From positions 15,548,501 to 15,612,500 of the forward strand of contig CM042044.1 in assembly GCA_023525975.1 (NCBI GenBank): a stretch of 64,000 nucleotides of DNA, in the 5' to 3' direction. Shown piece after piece: positions 45,597 through 56,590 of this stretch. Source of the DNA: Smallanthus sonchifolius. Lineage: Eukaryota > Streptophyta > Magnoliopsida > Asterales > Asteraceae. The position numbers and the translations under genes are program-made. Each line of letters opens with the position of its first letter. The stretch's first letter is position 1. The notes below the pieces were generated by a model. That model worked only from the letters and a program-made list of their open reading frames with translations. It was not told where the DNA came from and searched no databases.

Positions 45597-46139
45597 TAAG
45601 GATGGCAATGGGTCGGGTTTGGGACGAGTTTAGGTAATCCCAAACCCATACCCGGTTATAAAATCTTGTCCCATACCCGGCCCAAAACCTGTCGGGTTTC
45701 TATCGGGTAATTACCCGTCAGGTATCGGGTATACCTACGGGTTTTGGGTAAACCCGTTAGTTTCTAAAAAATACTCATTGGGTATACTCAACCTAAACTC
45801 GTCGGGTATTTATCGGGTATACATAAAATTTATAACTAAAATAAAAAAAGAAAGAAAAAAATTCATGTTAGGATATATACATTTAAACTAAACACGATAT
45901 ATATACTTAAAAAAATACGATATATATACTTAGGATAAATAAAAAGGAAAGAAAACTGTCGGGTATATAATCGGGTAAACGGGGTATATCACTATATCCC
46001 ATAACCGTCCCAAACCCGTGAAAAATTTCAAAAGTAATCCCAAGCCCAGTCCCATACACGATTACCCGATCTCATACCCGTCCCAAATGTTTCAGGTTTT
46101 GGGTTTTCCCATCGGGCTCTAGTTTCATTGCCACCCCTA
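45597..46139. mobile_element. hAT-type MITE rich in GGGTA motifs
   Basis: The ends TAAGGATGGCAATGGG and, reverse-complemented, TAGGGGTGGCAATGAA are flanked by a perfect 8-bp TSD GGTTCACC (45589-45596, 46140-46147). The interior repeats 'cgggtat', 'acccgt' and 'cccaaacc' words, as do many plant hAT MITEs. It is inserted between the primer site and gag of the Athila-like element. Confidence 0.9.
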
Positions 46140-46147
46140 GGTTCACC

Positions 46148-46950
46148 GCTTAAGATTGACCTGGAGATAGAGAAAACAAAAAGAGATTAAGGAAGCAAGC
46201 AAAACTCTAAAAGAAGTTAGCAAGCTCATCCAGCTCTACATTTTCACCTCAAGTCATCAACATCTGGCAAGATATACCCTTGCCAAGTGAATCCAAATCC
46301 GAATCACCCTCACCCTCATAAACATCCATCTCTCAAGAAATAACTCCACCACACTCACCTACTCAACCCATCCAAGAACCAAACTCACTAAAATCTCAAG
46401 CTTGTGGAATATGTCTACAATTTGTGGAATATGCTTTAGATTCTTATGCTAACTTGCTAAAGATAAGTGTGTTGAACCAAAAGCTCAAACTTGTGGAATA
46501 TGTCTACAATTTGGACACCCCACATATATGTGTCCTATGTTGCAAGATTATGTGGAACAAGCACAGGAAATGGGAGGCTATCATGGACAGAATTCAAGGC
46601 AGATTAACTAACATCAAGGAAATCAGAATTACGGACCTTCTAACATGAGTTATCAATAAAGACCCCAATAATATCAGCAACGTCATCCCTTCCAAGGTAA
46701 TCAACAACAAAATTTTCAGCTTCTCCAAAAACATCCACCCATACAACAACCATCTGGTAGCTAGGGAATGTCCTTGGAAGTCATTGTGATAAGTTTAGCC
46801 ACGAGTACTCAAGCATTCCAACAAGAAACCAAGGCTAGCATAAGAATCTAGAGTAACAAATGGCTCTGCTGGTTTGATGAGCAAGATAGAATCTCAAGGT
46901 AAACTGCACAAACCGATAAAAATCCAAAGCATAATGCTTGTGCCATCACC
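46148..46950 (+). pseudogene. Athila-like gag remnant with zinc knuckle
   Basis: The frame around 46475-46620 reads ACGICLQFGHPTYMCPMLQD. This holds a C-x2-C-x4-H-x4-C zinc knuckle, followed by Q- and N-rich sequence with several stops. A second partial copy of 'cttgtggaatatgtctacaatt' precedes it near 46405, a local duplication. The gag core is not readable. Confidence 0.7.
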
Positions 46951-47970
46951 TTGAGGAGTAGAAACAGTTATGATGATCCAGAAATACAAGAAGAAGAATT
47001 TGTTACTAAAAAGAAGGACGGTGAAAAAGATGAAGTATCAAAGCTAATTAAAAATGAAGTGAAGTTCACTGCTCCACCTCCATTCCTTGAAAGGTTGAGA
47101 AGCACAAAGAAAGAAAGGGAAGAGCAAGAGATCATGGAGACATTCCGTAAGGTAGAGGTAAACATTACATTCCTTAATGCTATAAAACAGATTCTGCGGT
47201 ATGCAAAGTTCCTAAAAGAACTTTGCACATCCAAGAAGAAGCTAAAAGGTAACGAAACGGAAAAGGTTGGTGAGAACATTTCTGCAGTTTTACAAAAGAG
47301 ATTACCTCCAAAGTGCAAGGATCCAGGTGTTTTCACTATTCCTTGTAAATTGAGAAATATTTCAGTTCCTAGAGCCATTCTTGACCTTAGAGCCTTTATT
47401 AACGTCCTACCCTACTCAATTTTCAAAACACTTAATGTAGGACCGTTAAAGAGGACTGGGGTAATCATTCATTTGGCCGACCGGTCCATAGTACACCCAA
47501 AAGGCGTGTTAGAGGATGTGTTGGTCCAAGTGAATGAATTAGTATTTTCGGCTGAATTCTACATACTAGACATGGAGGATGATGTCTCCCTAAATCCAAG
47601 CTCCATTTTATTAAGGAGGCCATTCTTAAAAACAGCAAGGACAAAAATCGATGTTTATAGTGGCACTCTATCTATGGAATTTGACGGGGAGGTCATCAAC
47701 TTTAATATAGATGATGCTATGTGTTACCCTAGTGATGTTTCATCTTTGAATTGGTTAGATGTTATTAAACCCTTATCTGAAGATTGTATTGAGCTATCTA
47801 ACCATGATGTTCTAGCATTAGTGTTAAACAAAAGCATTGATGAAGCTGCAACAAAAGAACTTACTGAAAAGTTCAAGGTTGGGGTAAATTTTATGGATAA
47901 ACCGAAGAAAGCAAGGTACAAAGCACAAAAAAAACGAAGTTACCACCCAAAAACTTCTTTCGCCTATTGA
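46951..47970 (+). pseudogene. Athila-like gag-protease ORF, inactive
   Basis: A long open frame of 339 residues. YAKFLKELCTSKKKLK and LPPKCKDPGVFTIPCKL match the spacer before the protease in Athila polyproteins. The aspartic protease core follows: AILDLRAFINVLPYSIF, LADRSIVHPKGVLEDVLVQV and FYILDMEDDVSLNP. The catalytic D-L/T-G-A is replaced by DLRA, so it could not cleave. Translation should continue into RT, but the element breaks at about 48060. The frame has stayed open by chance or for lack of time. Confidence 0.85.
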
Positions 47971-48049
47971 GGAGGCACCCGATTGAATTGAAAGAGGTCT
48001 ACGTCTAGCCGAAGACGATAAAGAAAGGCGCTTCACGGGAGGCAACCCG

Positions 48050-48180
48050 TGTTTGTGGTTCAACCCGGTATTACCGGTAATACTGGCGGTACAATTTACA
48101 AACCGTTTTTTTCAATTTACCCGGCTAGTGACCGAAACACGATTTAACCGGTATTACCGGCCGGTTTGAACCGGCATTTA
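48050..48180. repeat. CCGGT-rich repeat at the truncated end of the Athila element
   Basis: 'accggtattaccgg' words recur (48066-48160) and the stretch ends 'ggcatttaaaacattgg'. It separates the Athila break from the serpin fragment and is perhaps a MITE piece. It is non-coding. Confidence 0.4.
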
Positions 48181-48663
48181 AAACATTGGTTGCAACAGGC
48201 TCATCGTGGCAAATGCAGTCTACTTCAAGGGAGCATGATGGAGTCAGAAATTTGACTCGTCTCTGACTCAAGAATCCAACTTTCACCTCCTGGATGGAAA
48301 CAAACTTCAAGTTCCATTCATGACCAGCAAGGAAGAGCAATTCGTGCATGAATCTGTTGATTTCAAAGTAGTGGGTCTTCCCTACTTACAAGGTCAAGAT
48401 AAACGTCGGTTGACAATGTACTTTCTCCTCGCAAATGCAAAAGACGGGCTTCAGTCTCTAATGGAGAAAATAGGTGCCACGTTCAATTTTTTTGACTATG
48501 CCGAAAAGTAGAAGTCGGGAAGGTTTTTATACCAAAATTTAAGATCTCATTTGGGTTTGAAGCTTCTGATATGTTGAAGGAATTAGGGCTTGTATTGCCT
48601 TTCCGTGATGTAGATGATTTTACTGAAATGGTTCAAATTTTAGTGAAGCCTGATAAAGATTAA
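48181..48663 (+). pseudogene. Serpin exon-2 fragment, broken
   Basis: The translation gives RLIVANAVYFKGA, a TGA, then WSQKFDSSLTQESNFHLLDG, VPFMTSKEEQ and VVGLPYLQGQDKRRLTMYF. After a frame change near 48505 it continues with the stretch that reads K-V-F-I-P-K-F, SFGFEASDMLKELGLVLPF and TEMV, ending at TAA 48661-48663. These are consecutive serpin segments (strand 2A/shutter region to s5A). The reactive centre loop and the first ~170 residues are missing. One stop and one shift make it dead. It belongs to the same plant serpin group as exon 1 at 63093. Confidence 0.88.
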
Positions 48664-49328
48664 AACTCGTATAACAAAAGAATGTCTATTTTGTGGATGA
48701 AAAGAAAACAAAGAAGCCTAAATTTTAATATAAAACTAACGTTATCCGTAGTGGTTTCACGCCCCGTCACGTCACTGTCACATCCGCACATGGGTAAACA
48801 CTTGACAGAATCACTAAGCTACGTAATTGTTTCACGCTTAGCATTGATGAGTGAATTTTTTACTTCATTTTTTTAATCTTTATAAACAATTTATTTTTTA
48901 AAACACATACTTATCATCGAAATATCAATCCAAAAACTTTAAAAAACCAGTTACGTGATAAAAAATAGTTTTTTTAAACAACTTTGTTTTCGTTAAAATT
49001 TATACTAGTATGTTCAGAAAAATAAAATAAACAAACCCTTGTTTTTCGATTTTTTTAATAAATACCGAGCATGAGTTAGTTGAGAAAAATTAAATTAAAT
49101 CCTGAACAAAATATTTAATTAGAAAAAAAAAAAGAAAAATAAATTATGAGGTTGAAGAATATGATTGGGTGTTGATTTGGTAGGTTTTGCCCCTTCCCCC
49201 GTAAGACCATCTATTTTTCACGTTAGAATGAGGAGTATTCTAGTCTTATTGAAATCAACCTTAAAATATGTCAATTCCTATTTTTACTGCATAAAATTGT
49301 CATTGTATTTGCTTATTCCTAAAATCTA
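48664..49328. other. Intergenic, nothing recognised
   Basis: AT-rich DNA. A GC-richer island at 48755-48800 (tcacgccccgtcacgtcactg) has no match I can name. There is no supported ORF or RNA gene. Confidence 0.5.
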
Positions 49329-50107
49329 TCTATACTAATAAATAAAAATAGTAGAGGATTACTTTCTAGTGGATGCTCATCATATTTTTCCCGCTTGTCT
49401 CTCCTATTAAATAATATATTTATAAATGTTTAATCTAAATCTAATTATGGATACTTATTTCATATAGTTATTAATTATTATATCTTATGACAATTGAATT
49501 TAATATAAATTAACATTTCTTAATTCATAAAAAAATTAATACTAAGTTGAAAAATTATGTTCTAAAAACTAATTTAACATAATTTATAACTGTCACGTAA
49601 AAATAAATTTTTTAAAGACATATTTTGATTAGTGCGTATGTTGACATGTTACATTATATTTTATTCAACCCGTTAGGGCCGACCCAAAAGGAGGGCGAGG
49701 AGGGTGACGATCCCAGGCCCGGTCTCCTTTCGGGCCTGAAGTTTTTAATTCTTTTTTATATTATATATGTGTGTGTGTGCGCACGCGTGCATGCGTGTGT
49801 GTGTTTGTATTTAATATATATATATATATATATAAAAGCCCAATTATTTATAAATCTGAACCTAAAACAAAGAAATAAAAAAAAATCTATATATGTAAGC
49901 ACAATTTTTGTTTAAAAAAATCTATATATATAAGCCCGCGTTATGTTTTTCATATATATATGGATATTGAGTTTATATTATAGGGCGCGATTTTTCGAGA
50001 ATTCTCGGGACCGGCCCTGCAACCAATGTAAGTTACATAAAATTTTTATTACTAAGTATATATCATATATTTATTCGACATGTGTAATACACGAGATTCT
50101 AACCTAG
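49329..50107 (+). mobile_element. Helitron with nested hAT MITE
   Basis: It starts TCTATACTAATAAATAAAAA after A at 49328 and ends 'gtgtaatacacgagattctaac' region with CTAG at 50104-50107 before T. A hAT-type MITE at 49674-50019 accounts for nearly half its length. It is the same family as the Helitrons at 8238 and 43990. Confidence 0.7.
49674..50019. mobile_element. hAT-type MITE inside a Helitron
   Basis: The ends TAGGGCCGACCC and, reverse-complemented, CAGGGCCGGTCCC match the common plant hAT terminus. Flanks CAACCCGT and CAACCAAT form an 8-bp TSD with two differences. It contains the alternating (GT/GC)n tract at about 49767-49805. Confidence 0.6.
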
Positions 50108-50931
50108 TATATCAATAAATCGTCAAACTAAAATATATCGGATTTTTTTTTGCCATTTTTTGCTTATTCCTAAAATATATCAATTCTTTCCTTCTTTTTT
50201 TCTTTCTTTTCAGATCTGCATAAAAAAAACAAACAATATATAAAATTTAAGGTCACACTCAGTGACGATTTCAAGGTTTGTCACCATTTGAAGGGAAGGT
50301 TTCAAGGTTCGTCACCAATGGTTTAAAAAAAGCTGGAGTCAAAATTTTCAGATCAGGTCAGGTCGAATCATATAATAAAAGCCAATATTATAAATTAAAA
50401 AAAAAACACAATAAAAATACAGTCATTTGAAATATATATAAAAAATACATTTCATAGTTGCTCGTTACGTGTTTTCATGTTTCGAGAAAAGCAATGGTGT
50501 CAACCGTAAAAAAACAATGGCGTCGCTCCAAATTTTCCTATTACACGTTACATATGTGACGCAAAATTAATTGGTGTCAGGTGAACCCGTTCACCCCAAT
50601 GTGACTCCGTCACTGGTCAGCATCATAGCGATTTCTACCAAGAAGTTAGAATCCAAGATCAATCCTTATATGATTGGTTAAAACATATTGATCGAAAGCA
50701 TTGGTCTAGGGCTCATTTTGGTGGTATAAACTCATTATTGAATAACTTACTAAGTTAGATACTCCATTTATTAGACATGTTGAATAAATATAAGTTATGT
50801 ACTTAGTAATAAAGATTTACATATTACATACTACTTTAGAACTCGTGTAAAACACACGAGATAAAAAATATCAATACATAAGATTTTTAAATCTTTATGT
50901 ATATAATTTACAGGTGTAAAAATATATTACA
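50108..50931. repeat. Repeat-derived sequence, no gene
   Basis: 'tcaaggttygtcacca' words recur at 50270-50320. A stretch at 50480-50620 resembles a decayed transposon end ('gtgactccgtcactgg'). 50750-50930 has Helitron-like 'ctcgtgtaaaacacacgag'. No coding sequence is supported. Confidence 0.4.
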
Positions 50932-52268
50932 TCTTTAACCTAATAAATGACTACAAAATATGCCATGTGTCAGCACCAGAATCATTTTTACTAAAATTTT
51001 CCCGCCAATGCCTTTTAACCGATATTAGAAACATGCGTGGGTATTACTTGACCCGATACCCGCAACTCGGATCTAATATAATCAATCAGACCCGTTCCTT
51101 CCTTCATTTGAAACCCTAAATTTTACTTGAGCCTTCACCTGCATCTCCATCTCCCTATTATCGCCGTTCATGCTACGTTCTTTGGGCTCCTTATTCATCT
51201 ACCGGGTATGTTTGATCAAATCCTTTACGTTTTTACCCTAAATCGATTGTTTTTGGTTTGATTATGGCTATTATTTTTCTTTGATTTTGGCCAAAGACCC
51301 GATTCAGATTACCCGGCCTCTAAGAACCCTAATTTTCATTCAGTCGCTTCACGCTCAAGTTGTACTCTCCCGTTATTCTGGGCAGGGTTAACAGTGGAAG
51401 GGGGATTTGTTGGTGGTGGTGGCCGATGGTGGTGCACTTTGCTTAATCGGAACAAATTCCTTCCTTATTTTTATTTTTTGTTCGTACATATATTTTGTTA
51501 ACATGGTTCTTCTTTACTTATTCTACGTTTTACACTATCGATTTCTTGCCTCCTATCTTTTAGATGGATTTTTTCATATTGATAGGCCTTGGTCATTCTT
51601 TGATTTGATTTGTCTGTAAATCCCATTTATTAGGTAACATGTGAGAGCTGAAAGTAATCTGCTTGCGGGCTTTTTCTACTATTGGAACTCCTGATTTAAT
51701 AGCTCCAGATGTTTTACTAAAAAAGGGTTATGCACCGGAATGTGACTGGTAAGTAGCATGATTATTTTTGAATCTTCATTTGCATTCTTTTAAATGATTA
51801 TGTGATCTTTGTTGTTCTTTAGGCGGTCTCTTGGTGCTATTATGTTTCAAATGCTTGTGGGCTAAGCGGATCAAACTTATTAATTTTAGTGAACGGGTCA
51901 AAATTAATGTTTTAGTTAACGGGAAAACAATGTTGTTTTTAGTAAACGGGTCAAACATTTTGTTTTTAATAGCTGATGAATGAGTTGATTTGGGCAATTT
52001 ATAACTGAATGTGGCAATTTATATCCATTTACTAACGAATGAGCTGCTTTTTGTTGTGTTTTTAGCTTAAACGGGTCAAATAAAGAAGTACCTAAATCTC
52101 CTACAATAAGGGGTGGCAACTTATAGCAAATTACGGAATGTGGCAATTTATATCCATTTATTGTTATACGTAATAAAAATACTTGAGTTATGTAATTTTT
52201 TTTACACATTATAGAAATATATAGTTTCTATTATACAAGCCCGTGTTGTACACGGGTCTATAACCTAG
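50932..52268 (+). mobile_element. Helitron carrying captured host-gene pieces
   Basis: It begins TCTTTAACCTAATAAATGAC after A at 50931. It ends with a hairpin (cccgtgttgtacacggg, 52239-52255), then CTAG at 52265-52268 before T. The interior is not like the short family members. 51090-51400 resembles a plant gene 5' end (CT-rich leader, 'gaaaccctaaattt', 'gaaccctaatttt'), and 51650-51748 is an NDR-type kinase exon fragment. No Rep or helicase is present, so it would depend on an autonomous copy. Confidence 0.65.
51650..51748 (+). pseudogene. NDR-type AGC kinase exon fragment captured in a Helitron
   Basis: One frame reads RAFSTIGTPDLIAPDVLLKK then GYAPECDW and is followed by a GTAAGT donor at 51749. 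This matches the activation segment of NDR (nuclear Dbf2-related) kinases: the T-GTPDYIAPEV-LLKKGYG-ECDWW motif. The APE Glu is Asp here and Tyr is Leu, so the copy has decayed. Only about 33 residues are present, without the catalytic loop or the C-lobe. The donor site suggests capture of genomic (intron-containing) DNA. Confidence 0.75.
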
Positions 52269-52269
52269 T

Positions 52270-52493
52270 ATACTAATAATGGGTTAGTCTAGTGGTAAAG
52301 GTGTATGCCCAAGACTTCACTAAAATGGGGACGTCTTGGGTTCAAGTCCCACGTGTAACAAAAAAAAAGGATCCAGGTTGGGTCAAGGGTTTTCTCACCT
52401 ATGGTGGGTTTCCTCCTAAGGGAGTGGAGATGATCGGGTGGGTCAGTGGCCCGTTAGTGATCCAAATTGCTGTTATTATATATATATATATAT
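52270..52493 (+). mobile_element. tRNA-derived SINE
   Basis: An A-box-like TTAGTCTAGTGGTAAAGG (52284-52301) and B-box GGGTTCAAGTCCC (52337-52349) sit at the usual spacing. They are followed by a body with 'ggtttcctcctaagggagtgg' and 'gtgatccaaattgctgtt', and an AT tail. Length about 220 bp and the body resemble plant SINEs of the Au type, as recalled. It abuts the Helitron end. Confidence 0.75.
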
Positions 52494-52937
52494 AGTGGAC
52501 GTATCAAATGAAAACCCTATGTTATTGTGAAAACCCTTAAACTTAATATGAGCCACACATTATTTTTATTGATTTTTTGTTTGTTTTTATTACAAAGGGG
52601 CATTTATGTCATTTGCTCCTCTCTCATCTCTAAACCTACATCATATCGTCTCTCTGTACTATTTCAAAATCATATTTCTAGATCTCCTCTCATCTCTCTC
52701 TCTAAGACCCACCTCTACCAAGAAGATGAAGCTAGATTTCTTTAATTAAAAAAGAAACAAAAAATGTAATTACTTTTATATCTTCGTAATAAATATGGAC
52801 CACATATTTTTTTAATTAAAAATAAAAAACCTAGATTCATTAATAACCACAAAGTAAAATATTCAAAAAAAATATGTGGCTTATATAAAGTTTTTGGATT
52901 TTCACAATAACATAAAGTTTTCATTTGATACGTCCCC
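52494..52937. mobile_element. TIR MITE, about 440 bp
   Basis: The ends GTGGACGTATCAAATGAAAA and, reverse-complemented, GGGGACGTATCAAATGAAAA are inverted repeats over about 65 bases. The flanks are TA-rich on both sides, which hides the TSD. The short frames inside are not genes. Confidence 0.8.
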
Positions 52938-52945
52938 TATATATA

Positions 52946-53248
52946 TAGGGTAGTGTTTAAATGCTAACCAATATTTATGTGATAATCATGATAACCACTC
53001 TAAAACATAGTGATACGTATGTGTAACAATTATCATTTTTGTTAGTGTTACATATGTAACACTAAGTGTCACGTATATGTAACATTATGTGATACGTATA
53101 TGTAAGACTCTTTATTTCGTATTTATATTCAAGATATATGTTCAAAGTGTATTTAACAACTAAAATAAAAAATAATTTATAAATTATATGATTGTTTTAT
53201 AATGGTTAGCACGGTTATTACATAAAAAGTTGGTTAGCATTTGAACCC

Positions 53249-53251
<3 letters not shown>
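52946..53251. mobile_element. TIR MITE, about 305 bp
   Basis: Inverted ends 'gtgtttaaatgctaaccaa' and, reverse-complemented, 'ggttcaaatgctaaccaac' are continued by 'tatgtgataatcatgataacc' against 'tatgtaataaccgtgctaacc'. It lies only a few bases from the previous MITE. 'gtgatacgtatatgtaac' words recur inside (53010-53105). Confidence 0.75.
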
Positions 53252-53300
<49 letters not shown>

Positions 53301-53622
53301 GAAGTATTAAATACAAAGTGTTTTTAACTTGAGAAGAGTATTTTGAAGTGTTATATATATAGGAAGTATTAAATACAAAGTGTTTTTAACGTGAGAAGAG
53401 TATTTTGAAGTGTTGATCTAGGAAATCAACGGTTAGTATCAAATGTGATTGTTTTAGATGTAAAACAAGCATAACTTTTTTATACCACAATATTTAAAAA
53501 AAAAATTAAACCATAAAATCAAAAATTTTATTCTCTTTAATTTGAGTATACTTTTGCTATACTTTTATTAAAAAAAAGATTTTTTTTAAAAGGTCGATGT
53601 GTTGTGCGTATACTGATGTAGG
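53252..53622. repeat. (TA)n run, tandem 64-bp duplication, intergenic
   Basis: A TA run covers about 53255-53298. Then 'ggaagtattaaatacaaagt' plus 'gagaagagtattttgaagtgtt' occurs twice in tandem (about 53300-53355 and 53360-53414). The rest is AT-rich with no gene. Confidence 0.8.
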
Positions 53623-54262
53623 GTTTAATAACCCAGTTTATTTACATGTTGTTTTGTATGTGTCTTAGTTGTTTTAGTACGTATCTTTGTTCGGTTTTAT
53701 GTGTGTTTGTAGTTGTGTCTACCTCCAGGGTTTTATGTGCTAAAAGAGCGAGAAACGGAAGCGAAGCAGTCGGACGCGAAACACAGGATTAAAAAGTCAA
53801 AAAGTCAAATTCCTGGATTTTATGGTATTCGCGACACGCGAAGACCTAGGTTCCAATGTTCGCGACACGTGAAGAATCAATAAGGCGCCCCGACTAGTTT
53901 GTCCTTCCCGCCACGCGAAGGACTAGCCGGGATGTTTCGCGAAGATTCTGTTTTACAGAAAAGTTAACCTAAATCAGGTTTTAATCTTTACAGAAAATTT
54001 GATTGAACCATGTGTAATTATGTCTATGTAATTGCTTGCTAAATAAACGAGAGATAACTTGTGTTTGCAAACCCGAACCCCGGAGAGGATTACCCTTCTC
54101 ATTATTGTTCTAAATCTAAATCCAACTCAGTATTTAATATTTTCTGGTTTTAAAATATTGTAACAAAGTGACACTTTTCACAAACTACTCGTGGTTACGA
54201 TACTCTACTTACCCTTACTAGTTAAGGTATTTAAGGATTGTTTTTGACCGACCAAACGACAT
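53623..54262 (+). repeat. Athila-like LTR fragment
   Basis: It begins 'tgatgtagggtttaataaccc'. It contains repeated 'ttcgcgacacgcgaag' and 'cccgccacgcgaagg' palindromic words. It ends 'actcgtggttacgatactc...ttgaccgaccaaacgacat', a tail characteristic of Athila-type LTRs. No primer site follows, because another LTR (54263) is inserted or joined there. Confidence 0.6.
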
Positions 54263-56590
54263 TGTAGGATCGGTAAATACAAGATGGTTCTATTCTAGTT
54301 GAGATTGGCAGAAACAACCACAACTGAGCAATGCAAACAAGTAAACAAGAAGAATACTGATAAATGCAATTTGTATTAAGCTTCAAAGATTACAAGATTA
54401 TACAGAAAAACTCTTAGCAAGCTATTTTACAATGACTCTAAGTACTACTTATATAGTAACTTAGAATCAAGACACACCCTTGATTCTAAGGATCAGATCT
54501 AACACAAACCGTTGATCTTGTATTGAAGCTATTTTACATATACAGACAATAATAATAACTATGCTAGTTAACTTTTCTCAAACGTCTTCTTAGGCATCAT
54601 TGCTTAGATACTTGAAAGGAGAGCGTTGTTGTTCTTTATTGTCTGCACCAGTGACATTCTTTCTGTGTGGAGTGTGTTAGTGTTGCAGCAGAAAGTTGTC
54701 AGTGGTCATGGTTGCTTTTGCTTTTGCAAGGCTGGTCAGCTGCAACGTTTGATCTTCAATGGATGAATAACTATCAGCAGCAGAGTTGTTGATCAGCAGC
54801 AAGACACAACTTTCCAAAGCTGCTGATGATTTGCTTATCAGCAGCAACATTGGTCTTCTGCAGATAAGGCTATCAGCGGCAACTTTGGTCTTCAGCAGAT
54901 AAGGCTATCAGCAACAGATTTGTTCTTCAGCAGAAGAACAAGTATCAGCAGCAGATAAGCTTATCCGCAGCAGTTGTCGATCTGCAACAAATTATGAGAT
55001 CAGCAGCATTTGTACTTAGAGAATTTTGTAGCCATCAGTCTTTATTTCTACAAACTCCCCCTAGACTGATGCTACCAAAACTCTCTTACTGCTTTTGTTG
55101 CTAAAGCTTTTGCATGTGGCTGACGATTCTTGCAACCTCATAGCCTCTTGGGTCCTTGCTGGGATTGTTAAGAGGAAGCTCAGATAGGGTCTTGATATCT
55201 TTGCTTGGCATTTTGAAGATAGCCTTGCTTAGACACCTCATCTTCTGTCTTTTAACGTCTGTCAAGGTGAACTCATTATCTTCAGCATTGTAGGACCAAC
55301 TGATGAATGGAGAGTGGGATTGGAGAGGTTTTGCATCAATAATTTCATCTTTGCTGGGGTTGAAGTGATGTTTGATCACCAGCAACAGATGTCTCCCACC
55401 TTCATTCTCGGGCTCATGAGTTTCACCCAGCTCCATTATTCTTCTTATATCTGAATCTGGAAGTTGTAATATCTCATCAACAGTTGTATAGATTGATCTT
55501 TTTACTTCTGTCGTCCCCCTGAAGACCTCAAACCATTGATCTTGAGTGATGTAGAACCATATGAAGATTTCTCTTGAGTCTTCTGGTTTGGAGGTAGGTT
55601 TGGTTTTCTTCTTGGGAGGTTGTTGATGAGTAGGAGCTTGGTGTGAGGATTTGGACTCTTTGGGTAGAGAGGAGGGAGGTTTAAGAGGGAAAGTGGAAGG
55701 TTGTTGGATAGAGGAAGGGGAGGATGAGGAAGTAGGCTTGGGTTTCTTTGGTTCTCTATTATCAGCTAGAGTGATTACCCTTTTCTTGGAGCCTGTCTTC
55801 CCCAATCTTTCTTCCTCTTACTTCTTGACTTTAAAGTAAAGGGCTTACAGGTTCATGAAATTCATGGGACCCAACCTTTTTCTACTCTCTCCTCTAGCTT
55901 TTAGGAAGTCAATCATGATCTTCCTTTCTTCATGGGATCTTCTGTTAAAGGTAATGGCCTTCTTGGATTTTTGTTTGGCTTTTTCTTCTTCTTCAGCCCT
56001 TTTCTTGTTTGCCAATTGACCCTGCTGACCCATGAAGGCTCTGTAGATTTCTTTATTTGATAGTTTCTCAAGGTAGTCTGCATCCTCACCTTGAGAAATC
56101 ATAGCCTCTATCCACTCCTCTCTCATTTCTTTGGTAGTTCAGAATCAGTTATTTTGAACTTGGCCTCTTCCTTCTTCTCTCTTTCTTCTTCTTGTTTATT
56201 AAATTGTTCCTGCAGTTGAAGAGCAAGAGCTTCATTTTCTTGAATTTGATAGACTGTAAGAATCTTGACTTTCAGATCATCCAGCTGTTTGGCATACAGC
56301 TGGATCTGTTGTTCTCTGAGGAGAATGGCCGCTTTTCTTTCTTGAGCTTTTCTTAGTTCAGTCATCTCCTCTTCTTCTCTTCTTCTTCTTCTTCTTCTTC
56401 TTCTTTCCTCCCTTTCCTTCTTCTCTTTCAATAACTTTTCTTTATCTTCTTCTGTCATAGGTCTTTTCCCCTTGTCTTTGCTGGATGCCTCTGCTTCAGC
56501 TTCATGGACCACAACAGCAGATGTAAGAGATGCTGTTGGGATCTCAACTTCAGCTTTATTGGCATGATGAGGAGTAGACACAGAGAAATG
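54263..56590 (-). mobile_element. 3' part of an LTR retrotransposon with an extra ORF
   Basis: The LTR at 54263-55052 runs TGTAGAAATAAAG...GATCCTACA on the minus strand and is preceded by a purine tract (TAGGGGGAGTT, 55053-55063). Internal sequence continues to about 56590, where the similarity stops and unrelated plus-strand sequence begins. The LTR contains many 'atcagcagca' words (54770-55000). The internal ORF lies directly before the polypurine tract, after where pol would be. No pol, primer site or second LTR is present. Confidence 0.75.
55101..56581 (-). pseudogene. Retrotransposon-associated extra ORF of unknown function
   Basis: Three frames on the minus strand belong together: 56123-56581, then 55845-56126 after one frame change, then 55101-55805 in the same frame after two stops near 55845 and 55820. 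The combined product would be about 490 residues. The N-terminal part is Lys/Glu/Arg-rich, with a run of eight or nine Arg near residue 63 and a predicted coiled coil. A central piece reads EERKIMIDFLKARGESRKRL. The C-terminal part is Ser/Pro/Lys-rich, then a globular-looking segment (WFEVFRGTTEVKRSIYTTVD). I do not recognise a catalytic domain. Similar ORFs accompany some Asteraceae retrotransposons, as I recall. Confidence 0.6.
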
